The notes: generated from the sequence alone by a model not told the origin. A DNA stretch of 64,000 nucleotides from Nephrocerus scutellatus (GCA_947095585.1 OX352763.1:115485908-115549907), one strand, 5' to 3'. Positions 10,998 through 20,766 are shown, counted from the stretch's first letter. Numbers and translations: made by a program.

Positions 10998-13900
10998 CTG
11001 AAATGGGAGGTTTGTTTTTGAGGTGAGACTTATGTATTCGTTTTCCATTGGTTGTTGTTACTGTAACGGTGTTATCTAATCCTACAGTTTCTTTATGATA
11101 TATGGGTTTTTCTTTTCCCTTTATTTGTTTATTTCTTTTATATACTGTTTCACCAGGATTGTAGTTTCTTGGTGGAGATCTTTTTTGATTGTGTCTGTTG
11201 ATCTGATTCCTTTGATTACGTAAAATTTCGTATCTTAAATCAGTGTTAATTATGTTTTTAAAATCTGTTAAATTCTGATAATTTATTCTCTGACTTCTTC
11301 CAAAGAAGATATCGGCAGGTTTCTTTTTTGTTACCGAGTGGATTGTATTGTTATATCTGTCTACTGCTATATTAATTATTTCTTTTATCGAATAGTCTGG
11401 GAATTCTCTTTGAAGACATCTTATTATTTCAATAATAGTTGAGTGTACTCTTTCCACAGCTCCATTGACCTCACTTTTTTGCGGGGGGGCTAGGTAGAGA
11501 GTTACTCCGAGACCTTCTATATAATTAAGGATGATTGGGCTTATAAAGCTACTTTCATTGTCAGTTACCAGTATCTTTGGGACAGTAAAGAAATGCAATA
11601 ATTTTATTATTCTGTTTCTAACGTGTAAAACTGATTTATTTTTAATGTGAAAAAATTTTGTGAATTTTGAAAATTTGTCCACACATGTTATGAATTTTTC
11701 TCTTTTAATTTCGATGATGTCCATATGTAATATCTCGGTTGGATATGATGGAATTGGAGTTGGTTGCAATTCAGGTTTTGGTGGATGTCTGTCATATTTG
11801 TTAGAACAACAAACATCACAAGAGTCGGTATACTTTTTTATTAGTTTGTTCATTTGAGGGAAATAGTATTTTTCTAAAATTTGTTCCCTGTTTTCCTTAT
11901 GATTCCGGTGTGCGCGTTTGTGCTCGTCTTGAATTATTTTCAGTTTATTTTCCTCATTTGCGATATCCGTAACTACTCTTTGCGTGATTCTAATTTTGAA
12001 GTGAGAAAAAAACTCTCTATATACTTCTCCTAACAATGGAATAATGTGTTCTGGTATTTTAATTCCATTCAGTATACTTGGATTTAGTTTTTCTTTTAAA
12101 ATTTGAGCTAGGTTGACTTTATCGAAAGATTGTAATCTTATATAATGCCTGTGGAATTTAGGATGTGGTTGTTCATAGCAAATCATATCGTTTCCTTCAG
12201 AAAAAATTAACTGGTTTCTAAAGACGTTAATCGGTGCCTCGCAGTGTGGTATGAGGTCAGTGCTATCTTCTTCTGCACTGTGTTGTGTTCCAGAAGAAGT
12301 TAGAACGTTTAATTCCGTTGGAAGTCTTGAGAGGGCATCCGCTACAACATTTGTTCTACCTGGTTTATATATAAGGGAATAATTAAACTCTTCAATTTTT
12401 GCCTTCCACCTTTTGAGTTTTGCATTATTATTGCGGTTACTCAAGGCAAATGTTAAAGGCTGATGATCTGTTAAGATTTTTATGCACTTGGCTCCATAAA
12501 GGTACGTCCTAAGCTTATCGAGTGACCAAACGATTGCTAGTAATTCCTTCTCGATTACTGAATAGTTTTCTTCAACTTTGGTTAGTGACCTGGATATAAA
12601 TGTGATAGGTCTATCCTTGCCCATTTCTCCTTGGGATAGAACGGCTCCAATTGCAAAATTAGAGGCATCCGTTGTTAGAATGAATGGCATTTCAAAGTTT
12701 GGGAAAATTAAAATGTCTGAGGACACGAGCATTTCCTTAAGATTTGTAAATGCTTTCAAAGCTTGATCGTCAAGGTGTACTTCCTTTTTTCTTGATTGAT
12801 TTGCCTTTATTTGAGCATTCAATCCCCTAGTTAGGTTTGTCAAAGGCTTAGCTATTTTTGCAAAGTCTTTAATAAACTTTCGATAGTACGATGCTAGACC
12901 AAGAAAGCTCTTTAGGTCTTTAAGATTTTGTGGTGCTGGAATTTTTTGGATTGCAGCAATTTTTTTCGGGTCTGCACGTATTCCTTCCTGAGTAATTATG
13001 TACCCTAAGAAATCCACTTCGGATCTCAAAAATTTAGATTTTTCCAAATTTACTCTTAAGTTGGCTTTTCCCAGAAATGAAAAAACCTCGTCAAGATTTC
13101 TATTATGCTCGTCCCGGTTCTTTCCGAAGACGATTATATCGTCTATATAGACGTAGCACATCTTCCCGATAAGTGGTTTTAACACATCATTGATCATACG
13201 CTGAAAAATTGCAGGAGCATTTTTTAAACCAAACGGGAGTCGAGTAAACTCGTATTTTCCGTTTGCCGTGGAAAATGCAGTTTTTGGAATGTCACTAGTT
13301 TTCATTTTTATTTGATGAAAACCAGAAGTTAGGTCAAGAGTTGTGAAGAATTTGCATTCTCCAAGACTTGCTAGGGTGTTCGTAATGTCCGGGATAGGGT
13401 ATGCGTCTGGGATAGTAATTGCGTTAAGACGCTTAAAATCTATAACTAGCCTGTATTGTTTTTCTCCTGCTGAATTAGCCTTCTTCGGGACAATCCAGAG
13501 AGGAGAGTTGTACGGGCTTTTGGATGGTCTAATAATACCATCTGCAAGCATTTTCTCAATTTGATTTTCTACTTCTGACCTCAAATTAGCTGGATAGGGG
13601 TACGACTTTGTGTAGACCGGTTCAGACGTTGTAGTTTTTATTTCTGCACGGACACTTGTATCGATTGCTCCACAATCAGCAATGGTACCAAAAAGTTTGT
13701 CATGTTTTTTCAGGATGTTCTGAATTTCATTTTCAATGTCAGTGTTTGTTTGTACGCTGTTGACTTGTTTGGAATATTTTGCCTTTAGTTTTATTTTTAT
13801 GTTAGGACTTATGTGCAAGATACTGTTTTTCCTATCAATTACAGCCTCCAAATTCCTCAAAGTATCGTCTCCTATTATTCCGTCAAATGATTTTAAGCCA

Positions 13901-14160
13901 GGGAGAACGAAGAAATCTAGTATACTGTTATTACCTAGGCTTCTGAAAAAGGGACCACTTATTTTGTGGGTGATCTCAAGCTGTCCCGCAGCTGATTGTA
14001 TTTTAAACGGTGTTTTAATAGGTTTGGAATTTGTTGCAATTCTACTTGACACAAAGTTTTTGTTAGCTCCTGTGTCGATTAGGAATTTTAACGTTTTACC
14101 ATCTCTGGTAACATACTCTAGGTAGGGTACGCTAGAGAGGCTTCCGTCATAAAATTTATT
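10993..14160 (-). CDS. pol: errantivirus Pol polyprotein (protease, RT, RNase H, integrase)
   Basis: Open from just after a TGA at 14,163-14,161, in the -1 frame of gag, about 1,055 codons. No ATG precedes the protease, so it is made as a Gag-Pol fusion. Protease: LIDTGANKNFV near 14,060-14,082. RT: LDLTSGFHQIKM and the YVYIDD box with its aspartates at 13,138-13,143. RNase H: TTDASNFAIGAV at about 12,640-12,680 and TDHQPLTFALSN at about 12,440-12,475. Integrase: an H-H-C-C finger at about 11,795-11,920, and catalytic D (codon 11,719-11,721), D (11,560-11,562) and E (11,452-11,454) in D,D35E spacing. No stop or frameshift is present. All catalytic residues look intact. Confidence 0.97.
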   Translation of the reverse strand, partial: NKFYDGSLSSVPYLEYVTRDGKTLKFLIDTGANKNFVSSRIATNSKPIKTPFKIQSAAGQLEITHKISGPFFRSLGNNSILDFFVLPGLKSFDGIIGDDTLRNLEAVIDRKNSILHISPNIKIKLKAKYSKQVNSVQTNTDIENEIQNILKKHDKLFGTIADCGAIDTSVRAEIKTTTSEPVYTKSYPYPANLRSEVENQIEKMLADGIIRPSKSPYNSPLWIVPKKANSAGEKQYRLVIDFKRLNAITIPDAYPIPDITNTLASLGECKFFTTLDLTSGFHQIKMKTSDIPKTAFSTANGKYEFTRLPFGLKNAPAIFQRMINDVLKPLIGKMCYVYIDDIIVFGKNRDEHNRNLDEVFSFLGKANLRVNLEKSKFLRSEVDFLGYIITQEGIRADPKKIAAIQKIPAPQNLKDLKSFLGLASYYRKFIKDFAKIAKPLTNLTRGLNAQIKANQSRKKEVHLDDQALKAFTNLKEMLVSSDILIFPNFEMPFILTTDASNFAIGAVLSQGEMGKDRPITFISRSLTKVEENYSVIEKELLAIVWSLDKLRTYLYGAKCIKILTDHQPLTFALSNRNNNAKLKRWKAKIEEFNYSLIYKPGRTNVVADALSRLPTELNVLTSSGTQHSAEEDSTDLIPHCEAPINVFRNQLIFSEGNDMICYEQPHPKFHRHYIRLQSFDKVNLAQILKEKLNPSILNGIKIPEHIIPLLGEVYREFFSHFKIRITQRVVTDIANEENKLKIIQDEHKRAHRNHKENREQILEKYYFPQMNKLIKKYTDSCDVCCSNKYDRHPPKPELQPTPIPSYPTEILHMDIIEIKREKFITCVDKFSKFTKFFHIKNKSVLHVRNRIIKLLHFFTVPKILVTDNESSFISPIILNYIEGLGVTLYLAPPQKSEVNGAVERVHSTIIEIIRCLQREFPDYSIKEIINIAVDRYNNTIHSVTKKKPADIFFGRSQRINYQNLTDFKNIINTDLRYEILRNQRNQINRHNQKRSPPRNYNPGETVYKRNKQIKGKEKPIYHKETVGLDNTVTVTTTNGKRIHKSHLKNKPPISD
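10998..11005 (-). promoter_or_regulatory. probable splice acceptor for the env mRNA
   Basis: The minus strand reads CCATTTCAG at the very end of pol (the pol stop TAA is 10,995-10,993). The env frame is open from just after this AG. Errantivirus env is made from a spliced RNA whose donor lies near the start of gag, so a site here is expected. The donor was not identified. Confidence 0.6.
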
Positions 14161-15353
14161 TCAGGAGTTTCGTCTACGATTTCCTCGTAGTCGAACTCTT
14201 CATCTGTTTGATATGTGTTATCATCCGGATCTATCTGCTTAAGATCTGAATTTTCAACAGTGTTTGTAGCAAAAAGCCGTTGCTGCTTTCGGGGCAAGTT
14301 TGATGACTCATTCGATCTTCTGGGGAGAGGGTTGTTTGCAGGTCTATTTATGTAATTTACACGATGTGTTTGAATAGACTGATCGATTTCCATAGGTTGT
14401 GGGGGTTTTTGTTGTGTTGGTCTTGGGGGTGGATTATTATATTGGTTGGGGTAGTATTCCGCATATCGAGGTGTATTATAAATCATATTTTTTTCGATTG
14501 GAGTTATTTGTCTAGGTGGCATTCTTGGCCTATACTGTGATTTATTGGGGAACATTTGATTTATGGGTGCGGATATAGTACTGTTTATGCCTCTGTTGTA
14601 GATCGGAAGGCTTCTGAAATTAAGATTCTGAAACTCGAGGCATGAGGTGTATGCCTCTGGTAAAGTCTTGGGTTTCTGGATGACAAGCATCCTTGAAACA
14701 TCACCATTTAGACCTCTGATAAATATATCTAAAGCCCTGTTCCTATAGTTTTCTGTTAGAGCACAAATAGTCTCTTGAGAGTAGTCTTCGGTTTTTAATT
14801 TATTTATTAACAAGGAAAGTTGATGATTGACTCTTGCATAGAACTCGTCTATACTTTGTCTTCCTTGATTCATTGAATTGAGCTCGTGTTCAAGGGTACG
14901 AACGTCACGTTTATCTGCGTAATGCAGGGATAAACATTTTTTAATTTTTGACCAATCGTCGTCAAAAATATTGTACGAAATAAGGGCAGTATCGGCTGGG
15001 CCTCTAATTTTCTGTCTTATATGTTGTATGATTGCCCTGTAAATGGGCTTAAGTTTGACTATCTCGTAGTCTTTTAATATGGATTCAACGCTGTGGATCC
15101 ATGAAATATAGTGAACTGGATTTCCGTCAAAAATTTGCAAGTCTCTAACGCAGTCGGGGAGTTTCCTAATATCTATAAGGTCTTGCTCACTTTTTGGAAG
15201 AGCTAGGGTTGCAGGAGGGGTTTGGGAAGTATTTTGAGGAGGGCTGACTCTGCATTCGAGTTGTTGCAAACGGGTATTAATTAGCTTGATTTGCTCCATT
15301 TGAGCATTTACAGCCCCAGTTAGCTGGGTTATTAAATCTTTCACTTGTTCCAT
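14118..15353 (-). CDS. gag: errantivirus Gag
   Basis: 411 aa structural protein. The first ~45 residues look coiled-coil forming (QMEQIKLINTRLQQLE). The middle carries the capsid-like region with DLQIFDGNPVHYISWIHSVE, typical of insect errantivirus and related gypsy Gag. The last third is rich in P, Q and N and ends acidic. There is no CCHC zinc knuckle, which is normal for this group. The stop (14,120-14,118) lies about 30 bases after a slippery heptamer, and the last 40 bases overlap pol. The start ATG at 15,353 is the first in the frame after the leader. Confidence 0.93.
   Translation of the reverse strand: MEQVKDLITQLTGAVNAQMEQIKLINTRLQQLECRVSPPQNTSQTPPATLALPKSEQDLIDIRKLPDCVRDLQIFDGNPVHYISWIHSVESILKDYEIVKLKPIYRAIIQHIRQKIRGPADTALISYNIFDDDWSKIKKCLSLHYADKRDVRTLEHELNSMNQGRQSIDEFYARVNHQLSLLINKLKTEDYSQETICALTENYRNRALDIFIRGLNGDVSRMLVIQKPKTLPEAYTSCLEFQNLNFRSLPIYNRGINSTISAPINQMFPNKSQYRPRMPPRQITPIEKNMIYNTPRYAEYYPNQYNNPPPRPTQQKPPQPMEIDQSIQTHRVNYINRPANNPLPRRSNESSNLPRKQQRLFATNTVENSDLKQIDPDDNTYQTDEEFDYEEIVDETPEINFMTEASLAYPT
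14151..14157 (-). promoter_or_regulatory. -1 ribosomal frameshift signal A AAT TTT (gag to pol)
   Basis: Within the 40-base gag/pol overlap the minus strand holds A AAT TTT, split by the gag frame exactly as the X XXY YYZ rule demands. Slipping back one base gives AAA TTT TAT, which is the pol frame. The pol frame is closed by TGA just two codons upstream, so the shift must occur here or shortly after. I did not resolve a downstream pseudoknot. Confidence 0.75.
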
Positions 15354-16202
15354 TTTTTCAAATTAATAACTTGGTTTGTTACTTGTGTAATAACTCTAAC
15401 TTTTTTCACTTTAAAAAATATATTATTTTGAAATAATGATTGTATATATTTTAATATCAAGGTTTATAAACTTGGTTTGTTGCTTCTTTTATACTTGTAT
15501 AATAATTCTTACTCTTTTCAATCTATATAGTATTTAGTATATATATTTGGTGTATTTAAATATCAAGGTTTATATATTTTTATTTTGAAAAAGAAGGTGA
15601 AATTTATTTTAAATTCTTGTGGCTAAACTAATAGGTAAGATTAATATATAAAATAAAAATAATCGCTTACAGCAAACATACAGCCAACAGCATCTTGTTT
15701 AAATCCTTTTGGGCAGTCCGTTTTGTCCTTTTTAGCGTTGCTTACTTGGGAACGGGGTGTGTCACGTTGGATCCGGTTATCTGGTTATCTCTGATGATCC
15801 TGTAATGGTCCTCTGATGTTTCTTCGATGGCTCTCTGATGATTTTCGGGTGGTTCTCCGATGGTTATCTGCTGGTTTTCTTTGGTTCTATGATGATTCTT
15901 TGATGAGTTGGTCTTAGGCCTCTGGACACTGGTAAAAAATTTTTTCCTGGGCTTTCCAAAAGTGTTGTAACAAGGTCACCTTTCGCCTTTAGTAGGGCCT
16001 TTATTGCCACTTCACACTGTTAATATAGCAAGGGTATATAATAACCACTTCACTTTTTTAATAGGCAGGGTGTTTGTATTACCACTTCACACTTTTTTAT
16101 GATATCAATTTATCAATTTTAAAAGTAGGGAACACTTAGCACTATACACGACTTTTACTTTTTAATTTTTCGGGTTTAAAGACTTTTGTTTGCTCGGGCG
16201 CC
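15354..16202 (-). other. errantivirus leader (LTR to gag) with two internal repeat blocks
   Basis: Non-coding 849-bp leader. Block one, about 15,367-15,575, is an AT-rich ~105-bp unit present twice (each with TATCAAGGTTTATA and AACTTGGTTTGTT). Block two, about 15,770-15,910, holds about nine degenerate copies of a 14-15-bp unit, minus strand ANAACCATCNGAG. In the gypsy element the same position holds an insulator of clustered protein-binding sites; the units here do not resemble the Su(Hw) consensus, so any such role is inference. Confidence 0.6.
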
Positions 16203-16203
16203 A
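16186..16203 (-). other. primer binding site, tRNA-Lys type
   Basis: Directly after the 5' LTR the minus strand reads TGGCGCCCGAGCA, the T being the last LTR base. Twelve of the first 13 bases fit the complement of the 3' end of tRNA-Lys(UUU) as I recall it. Overlap of the site with the LTR is common in this group. Confidence 0.75.
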
Positions 16204-16584
16204 GTTAAGGTATTTGCGTCGCGCAGCTCCAAAAAAAATACAACACGTGCAGTTAGAGGTCGAATCAGAACTACTGATAATTTATTTATTGCGTATATTT
16301 ATAATTTAACAAATTTGCTTTCAATAATACTTATTCTAGGAATTACAAATTATGCTTATGCTATTGTTTTAGTTTTAATAATTCTTATTCTAAGAATTAT
16401 TAAAGCAAGAATATTACTTCTGCAAATTATGCTTACTCTACAGTCTACAGCAAAACAATATTGCAACACGGGAAATTGGGTGTCTGGGCAGGTGAAATAT
16501 TGTGCAGTGTCATCGGTAAAAGGTATTGTGTGGAAACGCAGTGTGGGATTGTGTAAAGGGCAACGACCGATATTTGTGTTAACT
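16203..16584 (-). repeat. errantivirus 5' LTR (382 bp)
   Basis: Upstream LTR in the sense of the element; same length and sequence as 9,150-9,531. It should hold the promoter and start of the genomic RNA. The right-hand TGTA duplication follows at 16,585-16,588. Confidence 0.95.
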
Positions 16585-17455
16585 TGTATGGTGTGTGACG
16601 TAGTCGATGTTGGTATCTACATCGAATCCTTCGTTACAAAGGTTAAAACTAAAATATTTCCCTGTCTAAATATGTAGTGTCTAAAAAAATGAAAACAAAA
16701 AAAAGTATTATCCATCAAGGGACTTAACAAAGATTCAACCATTTTTAACAATAGCACTCTACCAATGAAGGTAAGATAAAGAGAATAAGGTAAGTGATGG
16801 AATCACGAAATCAGGAGACCAACGCACCAACAAATGACAAACGGCGCCTAAGATGACCTTGACCTTACGCAGGACTAAACAACTATTCTATAAAAGTCCT
16901 CAAAGATGACATTGGAGGCCAACTGTTTGAGCATAAGCCCTGCGATAAGTTGAGCTGTGTTTCACCCGATATAACTCGAACATCGTCTCTTTAGCGATAA
17001 GCCCAGGCTTTATGATATAATGGAGTCATACATGACTTTGTATTGCATCCGTTCAAAATAACCGCTCAGAATCACTTTGAATATCCAGATATACCTCCGA
17101 CAAATTCGTGATCCTATAACTCGAAAAAATGCCAAAGCATTTATCTGTCGGCTTATCGGATCAGTGAGGACTTTTACAGTGGGACAACATTCTCCGATAT
17201 CGGTCAGCTTAGCGATCAATATTTTTAAAGTGAGTCGAAACTCGATTCATTGTACAGGCGTAGTCTTAGAGAAGACAAGCGAAACCAGATAAAGGACTTC
17301 GCAACTCAGTCTGAGCAATCGGCGACTCGCACTGATAGTACGAAGGTAGGCAGGTTGTAATGACCAAAATTTGTGCATCAAATTTCGTCGTACATCCACT
17401 ATGCGCATATTAATAAGAAAAAAACACAATAAAGAAACAGCAAATGAGTTAATCT
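16585..17455. other. right flank of the errantivirus; no recognised gene
   Basis: After TGTA (16,585-16,588) the sequence has no domain I recognise. A TATAAAAG box occurs near 16,896. The tone (GTAATGACCAAAATTTGTGC near 17,357) recalls the leader of a BEL/Pao-like element, but I cannot prove this. Confidence 0.4.
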
Positions 17456-17632
17456 CAGCATGGCAACACAGCCAATGCATAGAAGTAGAATCCAGCATAG
17501 CAACAACCAATGCATGAAAGTAAAATCCAGCGTAGCAACAGCCAATGCATAGAAGTAGAATCCAGCATAGCAACAGCCAATGCATGAAAGTAAAATCCAG
17601 CATAGCAACACAGCCAACGCAGCGTGGGCGAA
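17456..17632. repeat. 35-bp minisatellite, about 4.5 units
   Basis: Units read AGCATAGCAACAGCCAATGC followed by AT(A/G)AAAGTA(A/G)AATCC. Lengths are 38, 35, 35 and 35 bp plus a partial. Because 35 is not a multiple of three and no frame of the minus strand contains a stop, three overlapping minus frames stay open (up to 244 codons at 17,247-17,981). These are artefacts of the repeat rather than a membrane protein. Confidence 0.85.
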
Positions 17633-18010
17633 GTACGAAGATAGCAAAATGTCGAATGGAAAGTTTCCAAAAGATGAACGATGCACAAGCGATAGAGAAA
17701 ACGCCAACAACACGAGAGAGCTGAACGAAACTGCAAAGCTGCAATCTGCAAAGTTCACCAAGAGGCAAATCACATAAACAGGGAAACGTAAGAAGAAATG
17801 TTCTCATTTTCTTGGCATCAGTGGCATCGACAACAGCAGTGGTAAGAAAACAAGTGAACATCAGTGCAAGTAAACAAAAAAAAGAAAGAAAAAAAGGGAC
17901 ATACGTGGAACGCAGGGACAACATAAAAACCCACAACAAAGTCAACCAACGTTGGTCGGTGCGAAAATCAGGTGAGCCCAACCTCTCTAACGTTATTGTG
18001 TAGTATTCCC
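17633..18010. other. no recognised gene
   Basis: Plus-strand frames at 17,580-17,777 and 17,812-18,003 are charged and low in complexity. They could be scraps of a retroelement gag, but no motif is diagnostic. Confidence 0.35.
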
Positions 18011-18440
18011 TTTCTTGATTTCAAGACTCTGGCGGGCCTTATCGGACTCCGTATCGAAATCTAGAAAATCTTGATATGGCGAGTTTTCCCTGGTAGGTAT
18101 AGTAACCCTTCAACTACAGTACTCTAGTGAGCCTCATGGGACTCCATCCTGAAGCTTGATCTCTTGCAGGGCCTAGCTTCCATTCAATATGGAGAACGTA
18201 GTGAAAGATCTGCTGCTTCCGGCTGACTCCAGTTAAGTATCCACTTTCTTGATTTCGAGACTCTGGAGGGCCTTATGGGACTTAACCTCAATATCTAGAA
18301 AATTTTAATAGGGCTAGTTTTCCCCTTGTAGGCATAGTGACCCTTCAAACTTTAAACTCGGGCAGGCCTCATGGAACTCCATCCTGAAGTTTGATCTCTT
18401 GCAGGGCCCAGTTTTCAATTTAGTAGGAAGTGAGAGATCT
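18011..18440. repeat. tandem duplication with 234-bp period
   Basis: TTTCTTGATTTCAAGACTCT at 18,011 recurs with few changes at 18,245. The downstream blocks (GACTCCATCCTGAAGCTTGA; CTCTTGCAGGGCC) recur at the same spacing. Two units, no coding capacity seen. Confidence 0.8.
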
Positions 18441-18639
18441 TTTGACAAAATCCAGTAGAGACAGATCCCCCAGTAAAATCGTCTGAGTGCAGACCAACGC
18501 TCTTGTATCGTATCACGTCGCTACGAAACCCGAGTCAGCGGCTTAAAAAGAGGAAATCTCGGGCAGATTCACCAGTGCGAAGCTGAAATTACTCTGGCGA
18601 TACTTAACCGCATAGATATAAATGCAGTGTGCCTCATTC

Positions 18640-18955
18640 TTCCCACCAAAGTACTTGAACTACGCTGACAATATCTGCTTTATTTCGCTCCAAATTATGG
18701 AGCTACACCAAATTGCTGAAAATTGAGAAACCGAAGCAAGTAGGGTTGAACTGAGACTAATCCGACCAAAACATTTCAGATTTCACCTTTCAAGTTAACA
18801 GCAGGTTATTAAAGAAGCATTATCTTGGCCATTGGTGACGACACTGGACTGAAAGTATACAGCAGGATTGGCAAAGCAAAACCTGTGTTCGGAATATTGG
18901 TACAAGTATGTAAAAGCAATGTTATCAGTACGAGAACTAAGCTACGGCAGTTCGC
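18640..18955 (+). pseudogene. RTE-1 LINE fragment (RT, YADD region)
   Basis: The plus strand reads LNYADNICFISLQIMELHQI and, further on, SRIGKAKPVFGILVQV. This matches LDYADDVCLLSHRIMELHQM and NRIGKAKSVFEMMSMI of the RTE-1 copy at 20.8-22.6 kb. Many stops; an old fragment. Confidence 0.7.
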
Positions 18956-19099
18956 TCTAATCTAGAACTAGTACTGAAACTGATGCATGGTTGACTACCA
19001 TAGCTACTAAGAAGCTGCAATCCTACGATTCTGGCCGAATCGTATCTCGAACAAACAACTTTATAAGAGAACATCATAATAATAACATTAGGAGCTACA

Positions 19100-19355
19100 G
19101 GGAGTTGTGGTCCGGGGTCTAGCTTCTCACGACCGTTGCGTGGCTTATATTTTTGCACACCAATAAAAGAGACTTAGAATTTAAAGCTAACTTCAAAAGC
19201 CTTCTTAAGACAGTTATTTCTCTCAGAAGTTTGTCAGGTTTTCTCGTGAGAGGTAGGCAGTGAGACAGATTGTTGTTTTTTTTTTTCTTGGATACAAACA
19301 ACGAATCTCCCGGTCAGTAGTGCAACGCACCAACCACTAGAGCCACGACTTCCCC
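19100..19355 (-). mobile_element. tRNA-derived SINE, copy 1
   Basis: The minus strand starts GGGGAAGTCGTGGCTCTAGTGG with an A-box-like TGGCTCTAGTGG. A B-box-like GATTCGTTGTTTGTATCC follows, then an A-rich spacer (T run at 19,275). The body matches copy 2 (47.4 kb) in CTGACAAACTTCTGAGAGAA-type sequence, and copy 3 (56.1 kb) in GTGTGCAAAAATATAA. The tRNA-like part cannot fold into a proper tRNA. Confidence 0.6.
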
Positions 19356-20019
19356 AGAGACATATCACAATACGCAGATAAAAGTGGCCATGGAATGGTC
19401 GTACCTTACGGCGAACAAAAACTTTGGCAGTGGCCACTGGCCAATACTGCCAGGATTGCCTATTTAGGCGAATGTGTTTGGTTCTAAGAAGATTGGCAAC
19501 GCTCTAGAAAAAATTTCATTGGTTTTAACTGCAGTATCAACGCTGTGAAAATTTGGAGCTTTCCTTTAAAAATTTAAACTTTTAGAACATGGGGTTGTGC
19601 CAATGCTTTCAAGTTCTCGTACCGAAACGAAACGCTTTTTAAAAGCTCTGTGTATGCAAAAGATGGCACTGTTATTCCTTGTAAAAAGTGTATACTGCTG
19701 AATAGCTACAAAGGCAATAGTTAATCAGCAAAGATAGTGTGTATAGTAAGAAAGTTTAAAAGTTTTTTCAGAGGACCTATGCATTGCAATACCATTCCTT
19801 CCTGACCATTAAGCAGTTAACAGAATGTGCATCTCCACTATAGTCATAGTTTGTCTAAAAGGCAAAGCAAATCAAAGTGACTCAAATTATAATTTAAAAA
19901 CTTTCTGTTCTAAACTATGTAGCTGATGTAGATAAAACATAAATTTATTAACCTTTTTACTAAACTTCCAAACGAAGTGAAGCGCTAAGCTTAATTGATC
20001 TTAAATGGATCTATAAACG
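19356..20019. other. no recognised feature
   Basis: Single-copy-looking AT-rich DNA with only short frames. Nothing supported. Confidence 0.5.
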
Positions 20020-20755
20020 GTGTCCGGTCCTGGCATCCCGCAAAAACTCTCTCCATCTCCGCAAGATTCCCTCAAAACTACCGCAAGAAACCCTAAAAAC
20101 CTTCTTAAGACCCACTCAAGATTCTACTCACGACCCTCTCAAAATGCCCTTAAGATCCCCTCAAGACCACCTAAGGACCTCCTCAAGACTCCACTAAAGA
20201 TCCTCACAAAACCCCTTCGGGAATCGGGAACCCCTGAAGACAACTTAAAGACTCTCACAAGATCACCTCACGACCCCGTTAATACCACGTTACTACCCCC
20301 ATTAATACTCCCTCAAGAACAACTTGATACCTCGTTAAGACCACGTTACTACCCCGCTCAATACTCCCTCAAGACCACCATAAACCCCTTTAAGGTTCCC
20401 TTAAGACACCCTCAAAAGAGTCTCAAGAGCTCCTAAAAGGTTAAGGTTCCACTCACGACCCTGTTAAGACTCCCTGAATACCCTCTGAAGATCCACTCAG
20501 AACTCCCTCAAGAACTCTCTAAAACCCCCTCAAGTTTTCGTCAAGAATACGTTACGACCCCCCTCAAGGCTCTCTGAATCTCTCCTCAAAGCCCCACAAA
20601 ACCCGCCAAATACCATCTAAAGACTCCCTCAAACCGCCATCAACACCACTTTTAAGACCAGCTTCAAGAACCCTCAAGAATCCCCCTCAAGACACCCTGA
20701 AGAACCCCCCAAGACCACCCCCAATACCGCCTCAAGTAACCCTTTAATACTCCCT
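20020..20755. repeat. CCTCAAGA-type 10-12-bp satellite, left block
   Basis: Degenerate repeats of a roughly 11-bp unit, (C)CCTCAAGACC with variants, cover the block. The LINE at 20,767-22,592 is inserted in it, since the satellite resumes at 22,604. The 138-aa plus frame here, rich in P, K, T and L, is a product of the repeat. The same base composition, inverted or not, returns at 29.7-30.2 and 61.4-62.6 kb. Confidence 0.85.
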
Positions 20756-20766
20756 TAACATCATCT

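Larger units (their letters stand above)
9150..16584 (-). mobile_element. complete insect errantivirus (Ty3/gypsy with env), 7,435 bp
   Basis: The element lies on the minus strand with order LTR - leader - gag - pol - env - LTR. The two 382-bp LTRs appear identical base by base, and are flanked by TGTA duplications. A tRNA-Lys-type primer site and a purine tract are in the expected places. All three reading frames are open over their full expected length, and the gag-pol frameshift and env splice acceptor are visible. Identical LTRs mean a recent insertion in evolutionary terms. Errantiviruses are transmitted in the germ line and some are infectious between cells; whether this copy is active cannot be told from sequence. 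Confidence 0.97.

Noticed and set aside
17247..17981. 244-codon minus ORF with repeated hydrophobic, Cys/Trp-rich segments, resembling a membrane protein
   Set aside because: It is caused by the 35-bp minisatellite, which is open in all three minus frames (35 is not a multiple of three). No start context, domain or splice support.
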